Position numbers and translations under genes: made by a program
The notes under the pieces: generated by a model
Seen by the model: only the letters and a program-made list of their open reading frames with translations
Databases searched by the model: none
What the model was told of the DNA's origin: nothing
Shown: positions 30,840-38,115 of the stretch, one piece after another
Position numbering within the stretch: position 1 is the first letter of the stretch
Layout: the number at the start of each line of letters is the position of its first letter
Source: Labilithrix sp.
Lineage (GTDB): Bacteria; Myxococcota_A; Polyangia; Polyangiales; Polyangiaceae
Direction: 5' to 3'
Assembly (NCBI GenBank): GCA_028287065.1
Contig: JAQBQJ010000079.1
Coordinates: 1 to 43,324, forward strand
DNA: 43,324 nucleotides

Positions 30840-32261
30840 CGTCGTGAACGGGCGGACGTCGTGTCCCGCCGCCCGCGCGCGCCACTTGCCGTCGCGTGCG
30901 GGCCGCTTCGGCATCGTCTCGGGCGTGATGGTCGCTTTGCCCGAGCCCACGTCGGCAGCGTCGTCGTTCACGACGAGCACGGGCCAGTAATGCGCCGACG
31001 TCTTGCTCGTGTACGCGAGCATGATCATGAGGTCGTACGCCGGATCGTCCGGTGCATCGATGGTGACGGAGATCGTGTCGCCCACCTTTGCGTACGAGCG
31101 ATCGAGCGTGAACGTGTATCCGCTCGGCTGTCCGCCGCCGCGTCCGGCGTAGAACTCCTCGTAGCTCATCGCGCGCATCGGAACGAGATCGGCGTGCGGC
31201 TGATCCGAGTAGACGAGGACGTCGACCTTTCGTGACTTGCCCGGCGCCACGCGCACGGCCTTCGTGTTGATGTTCGTCGGCTTGCCGCTCTGGTCGTACG
31301 ACGGGACGATCGCGTCGTCGTCGGCGGTCGTGATCGCCTGGAGGTAAGGCGCGTCCTTCGCGGGCGCGCACGGGTACTTGCCGGCGAGCGATGCCTTGTT
31401 CGACCACTGGCGCTGCACGTCGAAGCCGATGTCTGCAGGATGCAGGTTGTCGCGATCGAGGAACGTGCACAGGTCGCCGAGCTCGCCGATCATCGTCGCC
31501 TGCCAGGCCCAGTGCGCGTCGTCGAGCTTGTTGAAGCCGGGCTTCGTCTTCGGGAACGGATCGGTCGCCCACTCGAAGTACTCGTGGCTCGCGGCGATGG
31601 TCAGCTCGCCGATGTCCGAGCAGCGCGGGAGCACCGCGTAGCCGACCTGCGTGCCGCCGGCGTCGATCTCGAAGTGATAGCCGCCGTAGCCCTCGCAGCT
31701 CTGTCCGAGCTCGCCGGCGCCGTCCATCGTGATCTTCGTGCTCGCCGGATAGTAGATCGCGTAGAGCGTGCTCGCGTCGGGCGCGCCGAACGCGGGCGTC
31801 GCTCCAGTGAGCTTGCCCTTCAACCAGTCCTCGATCGCTGCCGAGGTGATCGCGGCGGGCGGTGCCTCGTCGAGGACGATCGTCTCGCGCGCGGTCATCG
31901 GGCCGACTCCGTACTCCTTGCCGACGTCCTTCCAGTACGTCGAGGCGGAGATCTTCGACGTGAACTCGGTGATCGACGTCGCGAGCGGATCGCCCGGGAA
32001 CACGATCGCGACGACCTTCGGCGTCTTGATGACGGGGCCGCCTCGGCTCTGCACCTCGGGGAACGTCGGCTTCGGGGCGACCTTCGGCGGGGCAGCATCG
32101 GGCTGCTCGACGGGCGCTCCGGCGTCCTCCGGCGGCGGCGGGATCACGGGTGGAACCGGCTGCGGGGCCAGCGTCGTCTCGACGCTCGAACAAGCGCCGA
32201 TGGATCCTCCGAGTCCCACGAGCGTCGAGAGCAGCAGCGCAAACGCCGGACGCGATGTCAT
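30813..32261 (-). CDS. Lipoprotein with metalloprotease-like HEYFE motif
   Basis: The 482-residue product has a lipoprotein signal with IGAC (Cys24), then a Pro-rich linker (30-75). The central domain has SHEYFEWATDPFP (His226, Glu227, Glu230) followed by GELGDLC (259-265). I recall the same pair of motifs, HExxE-xxTDP and E(I/L)GDxC, in a widespread group of secreted proteins of unknown activity. The first resembles the HExxE zinc site of some proteases. The C-terminal part (about 360-460) is beta-rich. The ATG at 32261 fits the signal peptide; the open frame extends further upstream without support. Enzyme activity is a guess. The stop lies inside the 3' end of the histidine kinase gene. 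Confidence 0.82.
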   Translation of the reverse strand: MTSRPAFALLLSTLVGLGGSIGACSSVETTLAPQPVPPVIPPPPEDAGAPVEQPDAAPPKVAPKPTFPEVQSRGGPVIKTPKVVAIVFPGDPLATSITEFTSKISASTYWKDVGKEYGVGPMTARETIVLDEAPPAAITSAAIEDWLKGKLTGATPAFGAPDASTLYAIYYPASTKITMDGAGELGQSCEGYGGYHFEIDAGGTQVGYAVLPRCSDIGELTIAASHEYFEWATDPFPKTKPGFNKLDDAHWAWQATMIGELGDLCTFLDRDNLHPADIGFDVQRQWSNKASLAGKYPCAPAKDAPYLQAITTADDDAIVPSYDQSGKPTNINTKAVRVAPGKSRKVDVLVYSDQPHADLVPMRAMSYEEFYAGRGGGQPSGYTFTLDRSYAKVGDTISVTIDAPDDPAYDLMIMLAYTSKTSAHYWPVLVVNDDAADVGSGKATITPETMPKRPARDGKWRARAAGHDVRPFTTLGQGRARR

Positions 32262-32381
32262 CGGCCCATGCGTTAGCACGCGACATGCCACGCGCCAGCA
32301 TCGGTACAAACGATGCGCGTGCACGGACCGACGGCAGGATCGTCTCGATCCCGACGCCAACCGTCAGTAGGCTGGCGGTCC

Positions 32382-32795
32382 ATGTCGAAGGCTACTCTCG
32401 TTCTCGTGTCTGTCACCGTCGCCGCTGCGCTCGCAGCTTGCGGCCCGCCCCATCGCGACGTCCCCGCGGGCGAGGTCCCGAAGCTCACGTCGCTCGAGCA
32501 CCTCATGGACGCGCAGGCGACGATCGCCGATCCGCAGATGAAGAAGGCCGGCGCGGCGAGCTTCACCGACGAGGACTACGCGGCGTTCGCCGAGGTCTCG
32601 AGCCGCATCCAGGCGACGAGCATGAAGGCGAAGGAGTTCACGAAGGGCCCCGATTTCGACAAGCTCGCCGATCGCCTTCACGAGAACGCCGTCGCGCTCG
32701 GGAAGGCCGCTTCCGCAAAGGATCAGAAGGCCTCGTCCGACTCGCTGGCCGCGATGAAGGCGACCTGCAAGGAGTGCCACGGCAAGTTCAAGTGA
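32382..32795 (+). CDS. Small c-type cytochrome lipoprotein (cytochrome c'-like)
   Basis: The 137-residue protein has a lipobox LAAC (Cys20) and an all-helical body. The single haem-binding motif CKECH is at residues 129-133, right at the C-terminus, as in class II cytochromes c (cytochrome c' and c-556 types), where CxxCH closes the last helix. A Met in the first helix (EHLMDAQATIADPQM) could be the sixth ligand. It is probably a periplasmic, outer- or inner-membrane-anchored electron carrier. No oxidase or reductase gene is near, so the partner is unknown. It converges on the delta-60 repeat gene, with three bases between the stops. Confidence 0.85.
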   Translation: MSKATLVLVSVTVAAALAACGPPHRDVPAGEVPKLTSLEHLMDAQATIADPQMKKAGAASFTDEDYAAFAEVSSRIQATSMKAKEFTKGPDFDKLADRLHENAVALGKAASAKDQKASSDSLAAMKATCKECHGKFK

Positions 32796-32798
32796 CGG

Positions 32799-34472
32799 TC
32801 ACTGCCACACGCGGATCGCGGCGAGCTGCGCGGGCGCGGCGTCGAGGTTCGTGACGGCGACGATGCGTCCGTCGGGTGCCTGCGCGATGCGCACGTTGCC
32901 GACCACCGCAGGCGCGCCGAGCTTCGTCACGACGAAGCCGGTCGCGCCGAACGAGGTGTCGAGCTTCCCGTCGCTCGTCACACGCGCGACGACGAGAGCG
33001 CGATCGGCGTCGACGGTCGCGGCGGCGAACACGAGCCGGCCGGACGCATCGACGACCGAGCGCGCGCCGCCGATCTTCGTGCCGAGCGCGATCTTCACGA
33101 CGCCGCCCGGTGCGAACGACGTGTCGAGCGCGCCGGCGCTGTCGAAGCGGACGGCGAAGAGCTGTCCGTCCGCGGTCTCCCCGGTCATCACCACGCGACG
33201 ATCGGCGAGGACGTGGATCGCGTGTGCGGTCGCGCCGGCGAGCGGCACGGGCGAGAAGCCGTTCTGGGGACCGAACGCCGGATCGGCCTGACCGTTCGCC
33301 TGCAGCCTGAGCGCGACGGGATGCGCGCCGCCGTCGTCGGCCGAGCACGCCGCGAGGATCCTTCCGTCCGGCGCGATCGTGACGGCCTCGCAGGCGTCGT
33401 TCGGCGCGCCGCTCGTGTGACCGTAGAAGAACCCGGAGCTCGGTGACGCGCCGATGCCGAACGTGTCGTCGAGCGCGCCTTGCGGCTTGAAGCGCGCGAT
33501 GACCGCCTCGGTCGTCGCTGCGCCCTTCTCGAGCACGGTGCCGGCGAGGACGATGCTGCCGTCGGTTTGCACCGCCACGCCGAACGCGAGCAGGTTGTTC
33601 GCGTCGGGCACGGCGAACGACGGCGTCGCGTAGCCGTCGTCGTCGAACGACGGATCGGCCTTGCCCGCGGCGGTCACGCGCGCGATCCCGTACGAGCTGT
33701 CGCCGCCGTTCGAGCGATAGCCCGCGAGCACGGCCTCGCCGTCCTTCGTGAGGGCGATCGCCTCCGCGACGTCGACCGATGCTGCGCCCCCCTTGCGGAG
33801 ATCGACGCTCACCTTGCCGATGCCGCCGTACGAGGTGTCGCTCGCGCCGTCGACGCCGAGACGGACGACCACGAAGTCGTTGTCGCTCGTGCCGGCGACG
33901 AGGATGCGTCCGTCTGCCTGTACCGCCGCCGAGCGCACGCCGATGCCGGTGACGCCGACGCTCGCGAGGACCTTGCCCGCGTTGCCGAACGTCGTGTCGA
34001 GCGTGGCCGCCGGGCCGCGAACGAGGAGCGAAGCGGACTTGTCGCGGCGGATCTTCCCGCCGGCGTCGGAGGCCGAGATCGTGATCGGCGTCGTGCCCTG
34101 CTTCGAATTCGGCAGCGCCGAGAGCGTGAGCTTGCCGGTCGTCGCGCCGGCGACGATCACGAGCGGCAGCGCCGTGACGCCGTCGGGCAGCCCGGACGCG
34201 GTCGCAGTGATCGGACCGTCGAAGCCGGCGCGCGTGATCTGCAGATCGACCTGCACGCTGCCGCCCTGCACGAGCGTCACCGCCGAGCCGGTCGCGACTT
34301 CGAACCCTGCCTCGCCTTGCGGCGCGGTGCCGTGCTCGGGCGTGCAATCCGCGCCGCACAACGCCGCCGGATCGTCGCCCGTACAGCCCGCCGCGAACGC
34401 TCCTGCCGAGGTCGCGACGAGCGCGAGCAGACGAAGAGCGGCGGGCGAACGAAGGCGAAGGGCGAAATTCAT
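32799..34472 (-). CDS. Delta-60 repeat beta-propeller-like lipoprotein
   Basis: The 557-residue product has a signal peptide with AAGC at residue 30 and then an Ig-like beta domain (about 60-150). About six to seven delta-60 type repeats follow, recognisable by recurrent LDTTFGNAGKV, DTSYGGIGKV, ADPSFDDDGY, LDDTFGIGAS, LDTSFAPGGVV and LDTSFGATGFV blocks. Each alternates with a DGRILVAGT-type strand pair. Such repeats fold as a propeller-like surface domain, commonly in myxobacterial secreted proteins. The function is probably binding or adhesion, not catalysis. The ATG at 34472 is preceded by a 92-base gap with a hairpin. Confidence 0.85.
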   Translation of the reverse strand: MNFALRLRSPAALRLLALVATSAGAFAAGCTGDDPAALCGADCTPEHGTAPQGEAGFEVATGSAVTLVQGGSVQVDLQITRAGFDGPITATASGLPDGVTALPLVIVAGATTGKLTLSALPNSKQGTTPITISASDAGGKIRRDKSASLLVRGPAATLDTTFGNAGKVLASVGVTGIGVRSAAVQADGRILVAGTSDNDFVVVRLGVDGASDTSYGGIGKVSVDLRKGGAASVDVAEAIALTKDGEAVLAGYRSNGGDSSYGIARVTAAGKADPSFDDDGYATPSFAVPDANNLLAFGVAVQTDGSIVLAGTVLEKGAATTEAVIARFKPQGALDDTFGIGASPSSGFFYGHTSGAPNDACEAVTIAPDGRILAACSADDGGAHPVALRLQANGQADPAFGPQNGFSPVPLAGATAHAIHVLADRRVVMTGETADGQLFAVRFDSAGALDTSFAPGGVVKIALGTKIGGARSVVDASGRLVFAAATVDADRALVVARVTSDGKLDTSFGATGFVVTKLGAPAVVGNVRIAQAPDGRIVAVTNLDAAPAQLAAIRVWQ

Positions 34473-34527
34473 CTGGCGAACCTAGCCAGCCAGATCCGCG
34501 CGAACAGGTCCCCAACGGGGTGACACC

Positions 34528-34560
34528 CGCGAGCCCGAGGCAGGCTCGCGAGCCCTTTTT
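34528..34560 (+). terminator. Hairpin with T-run, rightward orientation
   Basis: The perfect 8-bp stem CGCGAGCC (34528-34535) with GGCTCGCG (34543-34550) and a 7-base loop is followed by AGCCC and TTTTT at 34556-34560. It has the form of an intrinsic terminator for rightward transcription. Both flanking genes run leftward, so it would stop antisense transcripts entering the 34565-35647 gene. Confidence 0.55.
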
Positions 34561-34564
34561 AACG

Positions 34565-35647
34565 CTACTTCTTGGCCGCCGGAGCCGGAGCCTTCCCGGG
34601 GCGCGTCGCGGCGGCGATCTCGGACTTCATCTTCATCTGGGCCTTCTCGCCCTTCATCGTGACGCTGAAGGACGACTCCATCGCGATCTTGGTCGTGGAG
34701 GTGCCGACGAGGCGGACGAACGAAGGCGAGACCTTGCCGGAGCCTGTGCCGGCGACGCTGTCGAGCGTCGCGGTCGCCCCCGGCGGGAGCGCGCCGATGT
34801 GCATGGGCTGGTTCGGCGGTGCGGACATGGTGATCGCGATCTCGGCGTCGGCGCGATCGGCTTCGAGCTTCGTGAGCGTGTAGCTCGTCTTCGAGTCGAC
34901 GAGCGCGCCGCCGAGCGGCACGCGGGACGTCACGTCCCACTTCGCGCCCTTGCCGACCTCCTCTTCGGGGAAGGGGACGGACATCTGGCGGACGGAGTCG
35001 CGGATCGTGTCGAGCTGGCTCTTCAGCGTTTCGCTCGCGCCGGGCCCGAGGTCGAACTCGGTCTCGCTCGCGACGCCGCGCGCGGAGATGCGGGCCTTGC
35101 CGTGCAGTCCGACGATCCCCTTCATCTCCTTCTCGACGGCTGCGCGAAGCTTGGGATCGACCGCGACGTCGTCGAGCACGTCGACCTTCTCCGTGCTCAG
35201 GTCGCAGCGGAGGTCACCTTCGGGCGTGACCTCCTTCGCGTCGATGCGCATGAGGGTGCGGATCGTGGGGAGGTCCGTCTTCGGTGCGGACTTGCCGCCC
35301 ATCGACATCCCCATCGACATCTTCATGTCCATCTCGAGGTACTCGGTCGTGCCGGCCTTGAACTTGTAACGGAGCGCCCGTCGAGGCGCCGCTCCGGGAG
35401 CGGTCACCTTCACGGTGGGCTGCACGATCTCGGGCGGCTTCGCGGGACCGACGTCGGCCTGCGCGGGCTCGTCCTTCGGCTTCGCGCTCGTGCTCGCGGC
35501 GGCGTCGGCCGGTTGCGTCGACGCCGGCGCGGTTGCATCGGCGGTCGAGGCAGGCGTGCCGGTCGGAGCCGTGGGCTCGGTCGGGCCTCCGCAGGCAAGG
35601 AGGAGCGACGCGAGGACGGGCACGAGACTCGAAGGGAGAATTCGCAT
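34565..35647 (-). CDS. Lipoprotein of unknown function (periplasmic beta-rich)
   Basis: The 360-residue product has a lipoprotein signal with LLLAC (Cys19), then a long Pro/Thr/Ala linker to about residue 85. The beta-rich domain that follows has a Met-rich strand (EMDMKMSMGMSMGGKSAPKT). It also has repeated WDVTSRVPLGGALVDSKTSYTL-like hairpins, as in secreted proteins of the DUF6263 or similar lipid-binding-like groups; the family is not identified. It ends in a Lys/Ala tail (PAPAAKK). The Met cluster could simply be part of the strand. The tRNA-Leu gene lies 67 bases upstream of its ATG on the same strand. Confidence 0.78.
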   Translation of the reverse strand: MRILPSSLVPVLASLLLACGGPTEPTAPTGTPASTADATAPASTQPADAAASTSAKPKDEPAQADVGPAKPPEIVQPTVKVTAPGAAPRRALRYKFKAGTTEYLEMDMKMSMGMSMGGKSAPKTDLPTIRTLMRIDAKEVTPEGDLRCDLSTEKVDVLDDVAVDPKLRAAVEKEMKGIVGLHGKARISARGVASETEFDLGPGASETLKSQLDTIRDSVRQMSVPFPEEEVGKGAKWDVTSRVPLGGALVDSKTSYTLTKLEADRADAEIAITMSAPPNQPMHIGALPPGATATLDSVAGTGSGKVSPSFVRLVGTSTTKIAMESSFSVTMKGEKAQMKMKSEIAAATRPGKAPAPAAKK

Positions 35648-35713
35648 GCGGGCGCGAGAAAGCCACGGCTTCGTGAGCGAGGCAAGCGCGGAGGTCGTCT
35701 CGAAGTTCAGCGG

Positions 35714-35796
35714 TAGCCCCTCCCGGACTCGAACCGGGACACCCTTCCGGGCCAGAGATTTTAAGTCTCCTGCGTATGCCATTCCGCCAAGGGGCC
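35714..35796 (-). tRNA. tRNA-Leu (anticodon UAA)
   Basis: Read on the minus strand from 35796, the sequence forms a class II tRNA of 83 nt. The acceptor stem GGCCCCT/AGGGGCT has a G1-U72 wobble, and the D arm is GCGG...CGC-like. The anticodon loop CTTAAAA carries anticodon TAA at 35763-35761, and a variable arm with CCCGG precedes the TTCGAGT T-loop (stem CCCGG/CCGGG). A73 is followed by CCG, so the CCA end is not encoded. A73 and the long variable arm are leucine identity features. Confidence 0.93.
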
Positions 35797-35905
35797 TCGA
35801 GCTCCTCGTCAGCGTAGCTCGGTCGGGTGCTGGCGTGGCGACGAGACCGAAGGCGGACGGCCGTGCTCGTTTGACCCGCCGCAGACACGTGTATAGAGAG
35901 AGCCC

Positions 35906-36457
35906 ATGCTCGCCCGACGCCTCCTCGCCTTCGCGCCGCTCCTCGTTCTCCTCGCGTGCGGCGGCACGTCGACTGCGCCCATCCCGACCAGTGACCCGCC
36001 GGCAGCGAGCGGTGCAAGCGGCGACGGGAGCGGCGCTGCGAGCTCGAACACGCCGCCGGCGACGCCCTCGGTCCCGCCGGCGGGTGCCTCGCCGACGACC
36101 GCTTGCACGTGGTCGAACATGCTCGACCGCGACAGCTTCTACGTGGTCGCCGGCGCGCTCGAGAAGTGTGTCGCGACGCCGACCGCGTCGGGTTGCACGC
36201 GCGTCCACAGCGCGACGGAAGACACGCTCACGATGGCCGGTCTCGACGAAGGTGTCGGCACGATTCAGTTCATGTACACGTCCGTGAACGGATCACACTC
36301 GCTGCTCGGCTCGCGCGTCGTGAGCCCGACCACGAACGAGACCGTGCTCACGGCCGCCGGCGTCCCCGCCGCAATCACGCTCGATCAGGCGCTCACGACC
36401 TTGTTCGCGGCGGAGAGCCCGGAGAAGAAGGCCTTCGTCTGCACCATCGCGCCCTGA
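35906..36457 (+). CDS. Small lipoprotein of unknown function
   Basis: The 183-residue product has a lipobox LLAC (Cys18) and a Ser/Pro/Ala/Gly-rich linker (about 20-65). The compact domain behind it has four Cys (ACTW, EKC, GCTRV, FVCTI) that could form two disulfides. I recognise no family. A GAGAGAG stretch before the ATG at 35906 is a weak ribosome-binding site. The next gene starts six bases after the stop, so the two are probably co-transcribed. Confidence 0.75.
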   Translation: MLARRLLAFAPLLVLLACGGTSTAPIPTSDPPAASGASGDGSGAASSNTPPATPSVPPAGASPTTACTWSNMLDRDSFYVVAGALEKCVATPTASGCTRVHSATEDTLTMAGLDEGVGTIQFMYTSVNGSHSLLGSRVVSPTTNETVLTAAGVPAAITLDQALTTLFAAESPEKKAFVCTIAP

Positions 36458-36462
36458 GCGGC

Positions 36463-36984
36463 ATGCGAGCCGCCTCGATCGCCGGTGTCGGGCTCGTCGC
36501 GCTCCTCGTCGCGCTCGTCGCGCCGGCCGTCGCGCGCGCCGACGAGAACGTCATCAAGAACCCGGGCGACCATCCGGCGTATCGCTTCGAAGCCGAGCCG
36601 CACGCGCTGCTCGGCTACGCGGGCCCGTTCGAGAAGGGCGGGGCGGACTTCGGCGCCGGCTTCCGCGGCACCATCATCGTCGCGGATCGAGGCTTCATCT
36701 CGTCCATCAACAACAGCGTCGGCGTCGGGTTCGGCGGCGACATCTTCTTCAAGCACGGCACGGTCGTGATCCCCGTCGTCATGCAGTGGAACTTCTGGCT
36801 CACCACGCACTGGTCCGTGTTCGCCGAGCCGGGATTCGGGCTCTCCGCGAACCCCGAGAAGAGCCGCGACACGCTCTTTCCCGCGGCGTACGTCGGCGGC
36901 CGATACCACTTCACCGACAAGATCTCGCTGACGCTGCGACTCGGCTATCCATCGTTCTCGGTCGGCGCGTCGTTCTTCCTCTGA
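36463..36984 (+). CDS. Small outer-membrane beta-barrel protein
   Basis: The 173-residue product has a signal peptide ending at VARA. Amphipathic strands follow (HALLGYAGPFEKGGADFGAG, NSVGVGFGGDIFFKHG, WSVFAEPGFGL, AAYVGGRYHFTDKISLTLRLG). It ends with VGASFFL, hydrophobic at the C-terminus. This fits an eight-strand OmpA-like or lipid-A-modifier-sized barrel, with no catalytic residues I can identify. It starts six bases after the preceding lipoprotein gene and may work with it. Confidence 0.82.
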   Translation: MRAASIAGVGLVALLVALVAPAVARADENVIKNPGDHPAYRFEAEPHALLGYAGPFEKGGADFGAGFRGTIIVADRGFISSINNSVGVGFGGDIFFKHGTVVIPVVMQWNFWLTTHWSVFAEPGFGLSANPEKSRDTLFPAAYVGGRYHFTDKISLTLRLGYPSFSVGASFFL

Positions 36985-37080
36985 TCGTCGCCGGCCGTCA
37001 CCTGTTCGAGCGACACGAAATCCCCGAAAAAAAGCGGCCCGGGGCGTGCGCGCGCCAAGGCCGTGGCTAAGCTCTAACGG

Positions 37081-38112
37081 TTGGATTCCCACGTCCGCCC
37101 GCCGCTTCCACGTCTGAACAGCGCGACCGAGCGATTGCCGGGGGCGGACGAGGGCAGACAGCCGGTCGGCCTCCCCAACGTCGATCTCCGCCAGGCTTAC
37201 GGCTTCGCGCGAGGGATCGCGCGGATCCAGCCCGCCGGCGCGATGTCGGCGCCGGGCCATCGCCTCGTGTGGGTCCGGCGTGCGGCGTTTGCGTGCACCA
37301 CGCTCATCGCCGCGGACGACGCGTTCGCGGTCGTGGGCCGGCACACGCAGTGCAGCGTCGTTTTGCCCGACGATCCGTTCGTCGCGCTGCGTCATGTGCT
37401 CGTACGGTCCGTGGCGCTGCCGGCCGGCGGCGTCGCGGTGCGCATGCTCGATCTCCACACCGGCATCGGCTTCGTCCTTCCGGACGGGTCGCGGCACACG
37501 TCGATCTTCGCCGAGGGCCCGATCGCCGTCGGGCTCGGCGAGTACGCGCTCGTCGCGCTTCCGAACGAGTCGAAGGGCGACGAGCTCCCCGGCGAGATGC
37601 CCGCGCCCGTCGTCGACATGCCGTCCGACGTCCGCGATCAGCTCCAGAAGCTCGCCGTCGCGATGTCGCCCTATCGCGTGAACGCGCGGCCCGTGAATCG
37701 CACGTCACGCATCACGCTGATGCCGAGCCCGGTCATGGTCGGCGAGCCTCTGCCGCCGAGCCTCGGCAGGCTCGCCAACGGCGGACGCTACGCGCTCACG
37801 CTCGCGCGCCGCGGCCGTTCGGCCACCGTGATGATCGCCGACGAGGACCTCGCGCGCGGCGTCGTCATCGGTCGCTCCGAGAAGTGCCACACCGAGATGC
37901 TCCGTCGCATCACGGACGAGAACACCTCGCGCGTCCACATCCTCGTGCTGCGCGAAGGCTCGGTCATCTACGCGTACGATCTCGCGTCCACGCAGGGCAG
38001 CTACGTGAACGGCATGCCCGTGCGGCGCGTCGTGCTCGGGGATCGCGGCGCATCGATGACGCTCGGCCGCGGCGACGACGCCGTGCGCTTGATCTGGCAA
38101 GCGCACAGCTGA
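37081..38112 (+). CDS. Protein with two FHA domains
   Basis: The protein has two forkhead-associated domains. The second (about residues 255-340) has the full set of contacts: GVVIGRSEKCH, TSRVHILV and STQGSYVNG (Arg, Ser-x-x-His, Asn-Gly). The first (about 75-150) retains FAVVGRHTQCS and RHVLV but lacks the Asn-Gly loop. FHA domains bind phosphothreonine and in myxobacteria usually act with Ser/Thr kinases; no kinase is nearby. The start is uncertain: TTG at 37081 gives 343 residues, with PNVDLRQAYGFARGIARIQ looking like real protein. ATG at 37243 gives 289. It converges on the M1 peptidase gene, with three bases between. Confidence 0.82.
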   Translation: MDSHVRPPLPRLNSATERLPGADEGRQPVGLPNVDLRQAYGFARGIARIQPAGAMSAPGHRLVWVRRAAFACTTLIAADDAFAVVGRHTQCSVVLPDDPFVALRHVLVRSVALPAGGVAVRMLDLHTGIGFVLPDGSRHTSIFAEGPIAVGLGEYALVALPNESKGDELPGEMPAPVVDMPSDVRDQLQKLAVAMSPYRVNARPVNRTSRITLMPSPVMVGEPLPPSLGRLANGGRYALTLARRGRSATVMIADEDLARGVVIGRSEKCHTEMLRRITDENTSRVHILVLREGSVIYAYDLASTQGSYVNGMPVRRVVLGDRGASMTLGRGDDAVRLIWQAHS

Positions 38113-38115
38113 ACG

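Noticed and set aside
37022-37050. Possible terminator after the small barrel gene (CCCCG...CGGGG with A7)
   Set aside because: The A-run lies inside the loop and no T-run follows on the plus strand; the leftward reading has T7 but only a 5-bp stem and no gene to terminate.
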